Source: Rhodanobacter denitrificans (GTDB lineage: Bacteria > Pseudomonadota > Gammaproteobacteria > Xanthomonadales > Rhodanobacteraceae). Taken from it: a DNA stretch of 64,000 nt. Position numbers and translations under genes: made by a program. Below, piece after piece: positions 10,620-21,996 of the stretch; position 1 is the first letter of the stretch, and the number at the start of each line of letters is the position of its first letter. The notes below the pieces were generated by a model. That model was not told the origin of the DNA, made no database searches, and saw nothing but the letters and a program-made list of their open reading frames with translations. The stretch is from assembly GCA_003241385.1 (NCBI GenBank), contig QFPO01000002.1, positions 186,001 to 250,000 of the forward strand, written 5' to 3'.

Positions 10620-11543
10620 TCAGCCGCGGCGCACGGTGTCGATGATCTGGCCGACGTCGAGCGTCTGCGCGCGCGACTGCATCTGCGGCAGATAGCGCGA
10701 CTGCAGTCCGCGCGCTTCGCCGAGCATGCCCTCGAACGCCTCGCGCAGCATCTGCGCCGACAGCGTGCGGTTGCCGGCGTAGTAGCGCTTGGCGACGTGG
10801 CCGAGCGCGTAGGTGCTCGCGAAACTCATGCCGGAGCTGACCGCCTGCTTGCCGATGCCGCCGAGCAGCCGCCCGCCGATCGCGCCGAGCAGACCGCCGA
10901 TCAGCTTGCGGCCGGCCTGCTCCAGATACTGCGAGGTCAGGCCGACGCCGGCCGTCGCCAGGAAGTCCTTGACGTGGCCGCGGTCGAGCTCGAAGCCGTA
11001 GGCCTGGCCGACGCGATAGACCAGGCGCATCTGCAGCGGCAGGATCGCCATCGTCGCCAGCGATTCGGGCAACAGCTCGAGCGCGCCGTTGAGGATCGCC
11101 GCGTCCAGGATCGTCTTGTCGAGCTCGGCGTCGCCGACCGACGCGACCGGTCCGGCCGCCTGCAGCGGAACCGCGGCGACCGCTTCGACCTGCTCGACGT
11201 AGCGCCGGCTCGGTTCGGCGCCGAGGCCCAGCGCCTCGCGCAGCGAGTCGAGAAAGCGGCGCTCGGCGTCGGACTGCACGCCGTCGGCATCGCAGACGCA
11301 GACGGCCATCTCGAACGCCAGCTGGCGTGCGCCATCGCTGGTCAGCGCCTGCGCAGCCGATGCCATCGAGGCGCGTCCGAGCAGGACGTCCTGGTACAGC
11401 GTCGGCAGCTCGGGCGCGCCGTCGCCGGCCAGGCTGTCGGCGATGCGCCGGATCTGCTCGCGCTCGGCCGGCGCCTTGTCGCCGTCGGCGAAGGCGGCCA
11501 TCAGGCTGAGGGTCAGGATCGATCTGCGTTCGGTCTCGTTCAC
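10620..11543 (-). CDS. TerB-like protein with glycine-rich membrane-associated C-terminus
   Basis: 307 residues. The N-terminal half (about 8-120, LMAAFADGDKAPAEREQIRRIADSL, VCVCDADGVQSDAERRFL) has the paired acidic helices of the TerB / tellurite-resistance fold. The C-terminal half contains a Gly/Ala-rich hydrophobic stretch (RKLIGGLLGAIGGRLLGGIG) resembling DUF697/DUF533-type segments that associate with membranes. Metal binding through the acidic helices is known for TerB; a role in tellurite resistance here is not supported by neighbouring ter genes. Function unknown. Confidence 0.7.
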   Translation of the reverse strand: MNETERRSILTLSLMAAFADGDKAPAEREQIRRIADSLAGDGAPELPTLYQDVLLGRASMASAAQALTSDGARQLAFEMAVCVCDADGVQSDAERRFLDSLREALGLGAEPSRRYVEQVEAVAAVPLQAAGPVASVGDAELDKTILDAAILNGALELLPESLATMAILPLQMRLVYRVGQAYGFELDRGHVKDFLATAGVGLTSQYLEQAGRKLIGGLLGAIGGRLLGGIGKQAVSSGMSFASTYALGHVAKRYYAGNRTLSAQMLREAFEGMLGEARGLQSRYLPQMQSRAQTLDVGQIIDTVRRG

Positions 11544-11603
11544 GCGCGGTCTCCGGCCCGCCGACCGTGACGCGGCGGGCGCTGGTGGGGAATGTCGGCG
11601 GAA

Positions 11604-11682
11604 GGCCGGCCGCTGCGGCCGGCCGGTGCCGTGCTCAGCTTACGCCGTACGGGGCGCCGGTCGCGATCGCGGCCGGCGCCCC
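11604..11682. repeat. Two GC-rich inverted repeats downstream of clpA
   Basis: Between the clpA stop and the TerB-like gene there are two strong palindromes. The first is GGCCGGCCGC-T-GCGGCCGGCC at 11604-11624. The second is GGGGCGCCGG with its complement CCGGCGCCCC at 11651-11660 and 11673-11682, around an inner CGCGATCGCG. Neither is followed by a T-run. They may slow transcription or end the clpA message in a factor-dependent way, but that is inference. Confidence 0.45.
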
Positions 11683-11688
11683 AGGCGA

Positions 11689-13965
<2,277 letters not shown>

Positions 13966-14007
13966 ATGCGGTGTCTCCACTTTCAACAGCCCCCGAAATG
14001 GGGCCTG

Positions 14008-14340
14008 TCAGGCTTTTTCCATAGTGCACAGCAAAGGGTGCTGGTGCGTCCTGGAAAACTCGTTGACCTGGGTCACCTTGGTCTCGGCCACTTCGCGCGT
14101 GAACACGCCGCAGACGCCGCGCCCGCGCGTATGGACGTGGAGCATGATCTGCGTCGCACGCTCGCGGTTCATGCCGAAGAAGCTTTCGAGCACGACCACG
14201 ACGAATTCCATCGGCGTGTAGTCGTCGTTCAACAGCAGCACCTGGTACAGCGGCGGACGCGCGACTTCGGGGCGCGCCTCCTCCACTGCCAGGCTGCGGT
14301 CGTGCTCGTGTTCGTGCTGGGGGCCTTGCGGTGAGGTCAT
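14008..14340 (-). CDS. clpS: ClpS adaptor for ClpA
   Basis: Small adaptor (110 residues) that binds the ClpA N-domain and delivers proteins with destabilising N-terminal residues. The core LYQVLLLNDDYTPMEFVVVVLESFF and the VHTRGRGVCGVFTREVAETK block are the family hallmark. The N-terminal tail is rich in His and Glu, as usual for a flexible ClpS tail. It ends 42 bases before clpA on the same strand and is divergent from the NUDIX gene. Confidence 0.96.
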   Translation of the reverse strand: MTSPQGPQHEHEHDRSLAVEEARPEVARPPLYQVLLLNDDYTPMEFVVVVLESFFGMNRERATQIMLHVHTRGRGVCGVFTREVAETKVTQVNEFSRTHQHPLLCTMEKA

Positions 14341-14407
14341 GAGGAAGAAAGGCAGCGACTGGAAATCAGTATAGCGCCCAGATCGGGGATGTCCGACCAG
14401 GTTCAAG

Positions 14408-14413
14408 TACACT
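14408..14413 (+). promoter_or_regulatory. Candidate -10 element of the NUDIX gene
   Basis: TACACT lies 8 bases before the ATG at 14422. No convincing -35 hexamer is visible. The spacing would give a leaderless transcript and supports 14422 rather than 14389 as the start codon. Confidence 0.35.
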
Positions 14414-14421
14414 TGCCGGCC

Positions 14422-14925
14422 ATGAATATCGATGCGACCGGGAATCTCGCGGTGGACGAGGAGATCGACGTCTGGCGTCCGCACGTGACGGTCGCGACCG
14501 TGGTCCCGCGCGACGGCCGGTTCCTCCTCGTCGAGGAGGACATTCGCGGCGAGATCGTCATCAACCAGCCGGCCGGCCACCTCGATCCGGGCGAGTCGCT
14601 GCTCGACGCCGCGGTCCGCGAGACGCTCGAGGAAACCGGCTGGGAGGTCGCGCTGACCGCGTTCCTCGGCGTTCAGCAATGGACACGCGGCGGCAACGAC
14701 CGCCAGTTCGTGCGCTTCGTGTTCGCCGCCGACGCGGTCCGCCACCAGGCCGCCCGGCCGCTCGACGCAGGCATCCTGCGGGCGCTGTGGATGAGCCGCG
14801 ACGAGCTCGCGGCCGCCGGCGACCGCCTGCGCAGCCCGATGGTGCTGGCCAGCGTCGAGGACTGGCTCGCCGGACGGCGCCTGCCGCTGGACGCGATCCG
14901 CTATCTCAGCGCGACGGCCGGCTGA
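14422..14925 (+). CDS. NUDIX hydrolase, NudJ-like
   Basis: Pyrophosphohydrolase of the NUDIX superfamily, 167 residues. The complete Nudix box is GHLDPGESLLDAAVRETLEE followed by TGW. The flanking pattern WRPHVTVATVV and INQPAGHLDPGE matches E. coli NudJ (a thiamin pyrophosphate and nucleoside di/triphosphate phosphatase), but the substrate is inferred only. It is followed by mnmA after 3 bases, a gene order shared with many gammaproteobacteria. The start codon is supported by a -10 element just upstream. Confidence 0.87.
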   Translation: MNIDATGNLAVDEEIDVWRPHVTVATVVPRDGRFLLVEEDIRGEIVINQPAGHLDPGESLLDAAVRETLEETGWEVALTAFLGVQQWTRGGNDRQFVRFVFAADAVRHQAARPLDAGILRALWMSRDELAAAGDRLRSPMVLASVEDWLAGRRLPLDAIRYLSATAG

Positions 14926-14928
14926 TCG

Positions 14929-16050
14929 ATGGGCGCGCCGCGGGTGATCGTCGGCGTCTCCGGCGGCGTCGACTCGTCGGTCGCCGCCCACCTGCTGGCC
15001 GGCCGCGGCGAGCCGGTGGCCGGCATGTTCATGCAGAACTGGGAGGAGGACGACCGCGACGGTCCGTGCAGCGCCGACGCCGACCGCAAGGACGCCGTCG
15101 CGGTCTGCGCACGGCTCGGCATCGCGTTCCACGCGCGCAACTTCGCGGCCGAGTACTGGGACCAGGTCTTCGCGCATTTCCTCGAGGAGTACCGCGTCGG
15201 CCGCACGCCGAACCCGGACGTGCTGTGCAATCGCGAGATCAAGTTCAAGACGTTTCTCGAGCACGCGCACGCGCTCGGCGCCGAGCGCATCGCGACCGGC
15301 CATTACGCGCGCGTCGACCGCCACCAGGGCCGCTGGCGGCTGCTGCGCGGCCGCGACGCCGACAAGGACCAGAGCTACTTCCTGCACGCGCTCGGCCAGA
15401 CGCAGCTGGCGGCGACGCTGTTCCCGATCGGCGAACTCAGCAAGGCCGAGGTGCGCGGCCTCGCCCGCGAGGCCGGCTTCGCGACCCACGACAAGAAGGA
15501 CTCGACCGGGATCTGCTTCATCGGCGAACGCGACTTCCGCCGGTTCCTGTCGAAGTACCTGCCGGCCCAGCCCGGACCGATCCGCACGCCGGACGGACGC
15601 GAGGTCGGCCGCCACGGCGGCGCGCTGTACTACACGCTCGGGCAGCGCGGCGGCCTGGGCATCGGCGGCCGCCGCGACGCCAGCGGCGATGCCTGGTACG
15701 TCGTCGGCAAGGACGTGGTGGCCAACGTCGTCTACGCCGTACAGGGCAATGCGAACGACTGGCTGATGTCGCGCCGCCTGGTCGCCGAGGACGCGCACTG
15801 GATCGCGGGCGATCCGCCGGCCTCTGCGTTCGATTGCGTCGCCAAGACCCGCTACCGCCAGCCGGACCAGCGCTGCCGCGTGCGGATCGAGGACGGGGCC
15901 TGCATCGTGCATTTCGAGCAGCCGCAGCGCGCGGTGACGCCGGGTCAGTCGGTCGTCTTCTACGACGGCGAGTGCTGCCTCGGCGGCGCCGTCATCGCGC
16001 GCAGCGATGCGCCATTCGGTCAATGGAACGAGGAATCAGAGCATGCGTGA
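14929..16050 (+). CDS. mnmA: tRNA-specific 2-thiouridylase MnmA
   Basis: Adds sulfur to uridine 34 of Lys, Glu and Gln tRNAs. 373 residues. The ATP-binding PP-loop is VGVSGGVDSSVAAHLLAG. The first catalytic cysteine lies in NPDVLCNREIKF and the second in STGICFIGERDF. Other MnmA blocks include GMFMQNWEEDD, DKDQSYFLHALGQ and YTLGQRGGLGIGG. The next gene, hflD, starts inside the last codons, so the two are translationally coupled. Confidence 0.96.
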   Translation: MGAPRVIVGVSGGVDSSVAAHLLAGRGEPVAGMFMQNWEEDDRDGPCSADADRKDAVAVCARLGIAFHARNFAAEYWDQVFAHFLEEYRVGRTPNPDVLCNREIKFKTFLEHAHALGAERIATGHYARVDRHQGRWRLLRGRDADKDQSYFLHALGQTQLAATLFPIGELSKAEVRGLAREAGFATHDKKDSTGICFIGERDFRRFLSKYLPAQPGPIRTPDGREVGRHGGALYYTLGQRGGLGIGGRRDASGDAWYVVGKDVVANVVYAVQGNANDWLMSRRLVAEDAHWIAGDPPASAFDCVAKTRYRQPDQRCRVRIEDGACIVHFEQPQRAVTPGQSVVFYDGECCLGGAVIARSDAPFGQWNEESEHA

Positions 16051-16666
16051 GTCGCGGGTGATCGCCCTGGCGGGCGTATTCCAGGCCTGTACGCTGGTGC
16101 GCGGCGTGGCGATCGACGGGCGCTGCGATGCGCAGGCGGCCCAGGCCAGCATCGCCAGCATCCTGCGCATCGACGCCGAGACGCCACAGGCGGTCTTCGG
16201 CGGCCTGTCCGGCGTCCGGCTCGGACTGGAGTCGCTGATCCGGCAGATCGAGGGCGCCGACCGCGACCTGCAGCTGACCCAGCTGGTGGTCTCCGCGCTG
16301 CGCCTGGAGCGCAAGCTGTCGCGCCGGCCGGCGATGCTCGAGACGCTGCGCCGGGCGATCGAATCGGCGCAGCGTCAGGCCGAGCACTTCGGGATCGAAT
16401 CGCCGTCGCTGACCGGCCGGCTGGCCGGCATCTACGCCGATACCCTCTCGACGCTGCGACCGCGCATCGTCGTGCACGGCAATCCACTGCAGCTCAGCCA
16501 GGAGGCCAAGGTCGAGCAGATCCGCGCTCTGCTGCTGGCGGCGATCCGCGCCGCGGTGCTGTGGCGCCAGGTCGGCGGCAACCAGTGGCGTCTGCTGTTC
16601 CGCCGCCGCGAGTATGCAATGCTGGCGCGCGGCCTGCTGGCGCGCGCCACGCTCGATGCCGGCTGA
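16043..16666 (+). CDS. hflD: High frequency lysogenization protein HflD homologue
   Basis: Membrane-associated helical protein of 207 residues. In E. coli HflD binds phage lambda CII, but its cellular role is poorly defined. ALAGVFQACTLVRGVA, YADTLSTLRPRIVVHGNPLQLSQ and RRREYAMLARGLL match the family. The ATG at 16043 overlaps the mnmA stop by 8 bases and has AGGA upstream. In many relatives purB follows; here a convergent gene follows instead. Confidence 0.88.
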   Translation: MRESRVIALAGVFQACTLVRGVAIDGRCDAQAAQASIASILRIDAETPQAVFGGLSGVRLGLESLIRQIEGADRDLQLTQLVVSALRLERKLSRRPAMLETLRRAIESAQRQAEHFGIESPSLTGRLAGIYADTLSTLRPRIVVHGNPLQLSQEAKVEQIRALLLAAIRAAVLWRQVGGNQWRLLFRRREYAMLARGLLARATLDAG

Positions 16667-16690
16667 GGCCGGATCGCCGGCTCAGCCGGC
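16658..16690. terminator. Inverted repeat covering both stop codons of convergent genes
   Basis: GCCGGCTGAG (16658-16667) is exactly complementary to CTCAGCCGGC (16681-16690), with a 13-base loop that can form a smaller CCGG stem. The arms include the hflD TGA and the stop of the convergent TPR gene. There is no T-run, so intrinsic termination is uncertain; a bidirectional terminator or mRNA 3'-end stabiliser is the natural guess. Confidence 0.5.
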
Positions 16691-18913
16691 GCCGGCCGCT
16701 TCGCGTTCCAGGAATGCCGCGAACGCCTGCTGCGGCGCCTCGTCGTCGAACAGACGCCGGCTGCGCTCGGCGATCCGCGCGGCCAGCTCACGCCGACGCG
16801 CCTCGTCGCGGCACAGCACCGCCGCGGTCTCGACGTAGGCGTCGCCGTCGGCCGCGATCAGCGCATCGAGTTCGAGCTGGCGCAGCATGCCGGCGGTCTG
16901 CCGTCCGCGCGCCATCGCCCCGTCGAACGCGAGCACCGGCGTGCCGAGGCCGAGCGCATCGAGGCTGGTACCGCCGCCGGAGAACCCGGGCGTGTCGAGC
17001 ACCAGCGGCGTCGCGGCGACGCCGGCGAGGTAGTCGGCATAGGACTGCACCGGCAGCGCGACCAGATGGCGCCCGGCGTCCAGGCCGCGCGCAGCGAACA
17101 GCGCATCGACGCGTGCGCGGAACCGGCGCATCAGCGCCGGCTCGCGCGAGAAGAAGCCGATGCGCACGCCGGTGCGCTCGACGATGCCGGCCAGCACGGC
17201 GTCGAACGACGGCGCCAGCTTGACCGGGTACTGCAGACACAGCAGCAGCGGCGCATCGCCGGCAGCCTCGGCGAACCAGCGCGCGTCGCCCGGGGCGGCC
17301 GGCGCGCGCGGCCGCGCGCCGAGGCCCGGCAGGCGGATCAGGCGTTCGCGATAATGCGCGTCGCCGTCCACCGGCTCGATCGCCTCGCCGCTCAGGAAGC
17401 AGTCGATCGTCGGCAGTCCGGTACCGACCGGATGGCCGTACAGCGCGCACTGCAGCGGCGCCAGACGCAGCGAGGCGATCACCTGGCTGCGCGGATCGAG
17501 GCCGATCTCGGTGTGGATCAGCACGTCCAGACGTGCCGCGCGGATCGCCGCGGCGAGTTCGAGCGGATCGCCCGGCGCGTACGTGAAGGTCTGCACGCGC
17601 GCGGCCAGTGCCTCGGTCTCGGCATCGCGAATGCCGCCGTGCCAGACGCGGACCTCGAAGCGCGCCGGATCGAGGCTGCCGATCAGATCGTTGAAGTAGC
17701 GCGACACGGTATGCCGCATGAACTGGCTGCCGACCACGCCGACGCGGATGCGGCCGCCGTGTGCACCGGGCGCCCACTCGCACGGCGCCGCCAGCTGCGG
17801 CGCCACTGCCGCCGTCACGGTGGCGACGAGATCGCCGTAGGCGCGCTGCAGCGCGGTGTTGTCGCGCGGCTGGTAGTGCAGATGAAACGGGATGAAGCCG
17901 GCCACCGCCTGATAGGCCTCGCGCAGCCGCGCCGGCGTATCCAGACGCAGGCGCGCGCGCAGCTCGGCGAGGCCGTCGGCGAAACGCTGGCGCGCCGTGT
18001 CGATCTCGGCCTCGTCGCGCGGGATCGCCGGCAGCAGCAATGCACGCATCCAGCGCAGCCGCTCGGCGGTGCCCGGCGGCGGCCGGACGCGCGCGAGCAG
18101 CGCACGCGACTCGTCGGCGGCGCCGGTCTCGTGCAGCGCGATCGCAAGCTCGAAGCGCGCGGTCTCGTCGGCCCGATCGCCTTCGCTGGCGCGCCGCAGC
18201 GACGCCACGGCCGCCTCGCTGTCCTGGGCCTGACGCTCGGCGATGCCGCGGATGCACCACCATGTCGGAACGGCCGGTTCCAGACGCGTCGCCTCGGCGG
18301 CCACGGCGGCCGCCTCGACGTGGCGGCCGACGTCACCGAGCAGCAGCGCCCGGTTGGCATGGGTCTGGGCGCGGTCGGGCGCCAGCCGGCAGGCATGCTC
18401 GAGCAGCGGCTCGGCTTCGGCGACGCGCCCCTGATGGCGCAGCAGATTGCCGAGGTTGGTGGCCGCGTCGGCGTTGCCGGGCTGCCAGTCCAGACAGTCG
18501 CGCCAGGCCCGTTCGGCACCGGCCGCGTCGCCGCTCGACTCGAGCGCGAGCCCGAGGTTGTAGGCAGCCTCGACGTAGCCGGCGCGTGCGCGCAGCGCGT
18601 CGGCGAATGCGGCCGCCGACTCGACGTGACGACCCAGACGCCGCAGCGCGACGCCCAGATGGTTGTGCGCCTCGGCAAACCCCGGCCGCAGCGTCACACA
18701 CTGACGCAGATGCTTGGCCGCAAGCGGCAGCTGGCCGCCCTGCAGCGCGGCGATGCCGAGCAGATGCCAGGCGTCGGCATTGCCCGGATCGAGCTTGACC
18801 GCGCGCTGGTAGTGGCTCTGCGCGAGTCCGAGCTGTCCATTGCGGTGCTGGGCCATTCCGTGGCCCAGCTGCTCGACCGCGGCGCGCCGGTCGGCCGCGC
18901 TCACGCCGGCCAT
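16682..18913 (-). CDS. TPR protein with SPINDLY / O-GlcNAc transferase-like C-terminal domain
   Basis: 743 residues. The N-terminal part (about 15-260) consists of tandem tetratricopeptide repeats (AVKLDPGNADAWHLLGIAAL, EAHNHLGVALRRLG, EAAYNLGLALESSG). From about 380 it resembles the glycosyltransferase family 41 domain: RIRVGVVGSQFMRHTVSRYF, QCALYGHPVGTGLPTIDCFL, and a late nucleotide-sugar-binding-like segment GFSGGGTSLDALGLGTPVL. Relatives in Xanthomonas are structurally known OGT homologues. The acceptor and donor are unknown. I chose the ATG at 18913 over a GTG at 18931. It stands convergent to hflD and downstream of acnB. Confidence 0.8.
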   Translation of the reverse strand: MAGVSAADRRAAVEQLGHGMAQHRNGQLGLAQSHYQRAVKLDPGNADAWHLLGIAALQGGQLPLAAKHLRQCVTLRPGFAEAHNHLGVALRRLGRHVESAAAFADALRARAGYVEAAYNLGLALESSGDAAGAERAWRDCLDWQPGNADAATNLGNLLRHQGRVAEAEPLLEHACRLAPDRAQTHANRALLLGDVGRHVEAAAVAAEATRLEPAVPTWWCIRGIAERQAQDSEAAVASLRRASEGDRADETARFELAIALHETGAADESRALLARVRPPPGTAERLRWMRALLLPAIPRDEAEIDTARQRFADGLAELRARLRLDTPARLREAYQAVAGFIPFHLHYQPRDNTALQRAYGDLVATVTAAVAPQLAAPCEWAPGAHGGRIRVGVVGSQFMRHTVSRYFNDLIGSLDPARFEVRVWHGGIRDAETEALAARVQTFTYAPGDPLELAAAIRAARLDVLIHTEIGLDPRSQVIASLRLAPLQCALYGHPVGTGLPTIDCFLSGEAIEPVDGDAHYRERLIRLPGLGARPRAPAAPGDARWFAEAAGDAPLLLCLQYPVKLAPSFDAVLAGIVERTGVRIGFFSREPALMRRFRARVDALFAARGLDAGRHLVALPVQSYADYLAGVAATPLVLDTPGFSGGGTSLDALGLGTPVLAFDGAMARGRQTAGMLRQLELDALIAADGDAYVETAAVLCRDEARRRELAARIAERSRRLFDDEAPQQAFAAFLEREAAGAG

Positions 18914-18944
18914 CGGCGTCCCGGCTCGCACGCGCCCACGGCCG

Positions 18945-21536
18945 TCACGCGGCGACCGCGTCCGCAGCCTGCTTGAACTCGGCGATCTGGTCGAAGTTCA
19001 TGTAGCGGTAGATGCGATCGCCGTTGGCGTTGATGACGCCGATGTCGGCCATGTACTCCTCGCGCGTCGGGATGCGGCCCAGACGCGAGCAGATCGCGGC
19101 CAGTTCGGCCGAACCGAGATAGACGTTGGTATTGCGGCCGAGCCGGTTCGGGAAGTTGCGCGTGCTCGTCGAGAACACGGTCGCGCCTTCGCGGACCTGG
19201 GCCTGGTTGCCCATGCACAGCGAACAGCCCGGCATCTCCATGCGCGCGCCGGCCGTGCCGAGCACGCCGTAGTGGCCTTCCTCGGTCAGCTGCTGCTGGT
19301 CCATCTTGGTCGGCGGCGCGACCCACAGCCGCGTCGGGATGTCGCGCTTGCCCTCGAGCAGCTTCGAGGCGGCACGGAAATGGCCGATGTTGGTCATGCA
19401 CGAACCGATGAACACCTCGTCGATCGTCGCGCCGGCGACGTCCGAGAGCGTCTTGACGTCGTCCGGATCGTTCGGGCAGGCGACGATCGGCTCGTGCACG
19501 TCGGCCAGATCGATCTCGATGACGGCGGCGTACTCGGCATCGGCATCGGGCTCTAGCAGCTGCGGATCGGCGAGCCAGGCCTCCATCTTCCGGATGCGGC
19601 GCGCCAGCGAACGCGCGTCCTGGTAGCCCTGCGCGATCATGACCTTCAGCAGCGTGATGTTGCTGTTGAGGTACTCGATGATCGGCTCCTTGGCCAGGCG
19701 CACCGTGCAGCCGGCCGCCGAGCGCTCGGCCGACGCGTCCGACAGCTCGAACGCCTGCTCGACCTTGAGGTTGGGCAGGCCTTCGATCTCGAGGATGCGG
19801 CCCGAGAAGATGTTCTGCTTGCCCTGCTTGGCGACCGTCAGCAGTCCCTGCTTGATCGCATACAGCGGAATCGCGTTGACGAGGTCGCGCAGCGTCACGC
19901 CGGGCTGCAGCTCGCCCTTGAAGCGCACCAGCACCGACTCGGGCATGTCCAGCGGCATCACGCCGGTGGCGGCCGCGAACGCGACCAGGCCCGATCCGGC
20001 CGGGAACGAGATGCCGATCGGGAAGCGGGTATGGCTGTCGCCGCCGGTGCCGACGGTGTCGGGCAGCAGCATGCGGTTGAGCCAGGAATGGATCACGCCG
20101 TCGCCCGGACGCAGCGAGATGCCGCCGCGCGTGGCGATGAAGGCCGGCAGCTCGTGATGGGTCTTGACGTCGACCGGCTTCGGATAGGCGGCCGTGTGGC
20201 AGAACGACTGCATGACCAGATCGGCCGAGAAGCCCAGGCAGGCCAGGTCCTTGAGCTCGTCGCGCGTCATCGGGCCGGTCGTGTCCTGCGAACCGACCGA
20301 GGTCATCTTCGGCTCGCAGTAGGTGCCGGGCCGTACGCCCTGCCCCTCCGGCAGCCCGCAGGCGCGGCCGACCATCTTCTGCGCGAGCGTGTAGCCCTTG
20401 CCGGTGTCGGCCGGGTTCTGCGGCAGGCGGAACAGCGTCGAAGGCGGCAGGCCGAGCGCGTCGCGCGCCTTGGCGGTCAGGCCGCGGCCGATGATCAGCG
20501 GAATGCGGCCGCCGGCACGCACCTCGTCGAACAGCACGTCGGACTTGACCTGGAATTCAGCGATCACCTGGCCGTTCTTGAGCGCCTTGCCCTCGTACGG
20601 ACGCAGCTCGATGACGTCGCCCATGTCCATCTTCGAAACGTCCAGCTCGATCGGCAACGCGCCGGCGTCTTCCATCGTGTTGTAGAAGATCGGCGCGATC
20701 TTGCTGCCGAGGCAGACGCCGCCGTAGCGCTTGTTCGGAATGAACGGAATGTCCTCGCCGGTCCACCACAGCACCGAGTTGGTCGCCGACTTGCGGCTCG
20801 ATCCGGTACCGACGACGTCGCCGACGTAGGCGACCGGATGACCGCTGCGCTTCAGGTCGAGGATGCGCTGGATCGGACCGCGCTTGCCGTCTTCCTCCGG
20901 CTGGAACGGCGCGCCTTCGCGCCGGTTCTTGAGCATCGCCAGCGCGTGCAGCGGGATGTCCGGACGCGTCGTCGCGTCCGGCGCCGGCGACAGGTCGTCG
21001 GTATTGGTCTCGCCGGGCACCTTGAACACGGTGATCGTCAGGCGCTCGGGCACGGCCGGGCGGCTCGTGAACCACTCCGCGTCGGCCCAGCTGCGCAGCA
21101 CCGCCTGCGCGTTCGCATTGCCCTTGTCGGCCTTGTCCTTGACGTCGTGGAACGCGTCGAACATCAGCAGCGTCTTCTTGAGCGCCTCGGCGGCGATCGC
21201 GCCGACCTGCGCGTCGTCGAGCAGCTCGATCAGCGGATGGATGTTGTAGCCGCCGAGCATCGTGCCGAGCAGTTCGGTCGCGCGCTCGCGCGGGATCCCC
21301 GTGCAGTGCTCGCTGCCGAACGCGACCGCGGCCAGATACGAGGCCTTGACCTTGGCCGCGTCGTCGACGCCGGCGGGCACGCGATGGCTCAGCAGGTCCA
21401 CCAGGAATGCTTCCTCGCCGGCTGGAGGCGCCTTGAGCAGTTCGATCACGTCGGCGGTCTGGCGGGCGGAGAGCGGCAGCGGCGGGATGCCGAGTGCGGC
21501 GCGCTCGGCGAGGTGTTGGCGATAGGCGTCCAGCAT
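18945..21536 (-). CDS. acnB: Aconitate hydratase B
   Basis: Major TCA-cycle aconitase, isomerising citrate to isocitrate with a 4Fe-4S cluster. The 863 residues match E. coli AcnB in length. The N-terminal HEAT-like domain is followed by the swivel domain (GDVVGTGSSRKSATNSVLWW), and the catalytic domains carry cluster cysteines in EVFIGSCMTNIGHFRA and MPGCSLCMGNQAQ. The ATG at 21536 gives the family start MLDAYRQHLAERAALGIPPLPL. In Xanthomonas an aconitase gene of the rpf region is named rpfA. Whether this gene or the nearby acnA is the counterpart I cannot say. Confidence 0.97.
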   Translation of the reverse strand: MLDAYRQHLAERAALGIPPLPLSARQTADVIELLKAPPAGEEAFLVDLLSHRVPAGVDDAAKVKASYLAAVAFGSEHCTGIPRERATELLGTMLGGYNIHPLIELLDDAQVGAIAAEALKKTLLMFDAFHDVKDKADKGNANAQAVLRSWADAEWFTSRPAVPERLTITVFKVPGETNTDDLSPAPDATTRPDIPLHALAMLKNRREGAPFQPEEDGKRGPIQRILDLKRSGHPVAYVGDVVGTGSSRKSATNSVLWWTGEDIPFIPNKRYGGVCLGSKIAPIFYNTMEDAGALPIELDVSKMDMGDVIELRPYEGKALKNGQVIAEFQVKSDVLFDEVRAGGRIPLIIGRGLTAKARDALGLPPSTLFRLPQNPADTGKGYTLAQKMVGRACGLPEGQGVRPGTYCEPKMTSVGSQDTTGPMTRDELKDLACLGFSADLVMQSFCHTAAYPKPVDVKTHHELPAFIATRGGISLRPGDGVIHSWLNRMLLPDTVGTGGDSHTRFPIGISFPAGSGLVAFAAATGVMPLDMPESVLVRFKGELQPGVTLRDLVNAIPLYAIKQGLLTVAKQGKQNIFSGRILEIEGLPNLKVEQAFELSDASAERSAAGCTVRLAKEPIIEYLNSNITLLKVMIAQGYQDARSLARRIRKMEAWLADPQLLEPDADAEYAAVIEIDLADVHEPIVACPNDPDDVKTLSDVAGATIDEVFIGSCMTNIGHFRAASKLLEGKRDIPTRLWVAPPTKMDQQQLTEEGHYGVLGTAGARMEMPGCSLCMGNQAQVREGATVFSTSTRNFPNRLGRNTNVYLGSAELAAICSRLGRIPTREEYMADIGVINANGDRIYRYMNFDQIAEFKQAADAVAA

Positions 21537-21584
21537 GGGGGCTCCGAATCGGGCGGTGGAATGGGAAGACAAAGCGGGCACGGC

Positions 21585-21986
21585 TCAGACCGACGGCACG
21601 ATCAGCTTGAGCCCTTTGAAATAGTCGCGGTAGAACGCGTGGTCGCGCGTGATCAGACCGTTGCACTGGAGCAGCGCATGGGCGCCGATCAGGAAATCGG
21701 GCATCGCGCGGACACCGCCGCCGCCGCGCTGGCGATAGCGCCGCTGCATCTCGCCGGCGCGCAGCGCCGACTTGGCCTCCAGCGGCTGGTAGCGGATGCT
21801 CATGTCCTCGAGCACGGCGAGCGCCTCGGCGCCGTCGCGCAGCGCGCAGCAGACCTCGGCCAGCACGATGTCGCAGACGACGACCGGCCCGGCGCTCAGA
21901 CACTGGCGCAGGCAGGCCTCGGCGGCATCGGCTTGCGGGCCGTCGGCGAGCAGGTCGACCAGCACCGACGAATCGATCGCGATCAT
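21585..21986 (-). CDS. vapC: PIN-domain toxin, VapC family
   Basis: Predicted RNase toxin of a type II toxin-antitoxin pair. 133 residues from ATG 21986. The PIN acidic residues are visible: Asp5 in MIAIDSSVLVDLL, Glu in VLAEVCCAL, and MPDFLIGAHA and LITRDHAFYRDYF in the C-terminal half. The antitoxin gene ends 10 bases upstream on the same strand. The pair sits between the two aconitase genes. An alternative longer frame to 22040 would overlap the antitoxin and is unlikely. Confidence 0.88.
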   Translation of the reverse strand: MIAIDSSVLVDLLADGPQADAAEACLRQCLSAGPVVVCDIVLAEVCCALRDGAEALAVLEDMSIRYQPLEAKSALRAGEMQRRYRQRGGGGVRAMPDFLIGAHALLQCNGLITRDHAFYRDYFKGLKLIVPSV

Positions 21987-21996
21987 CGTCCGGTCA

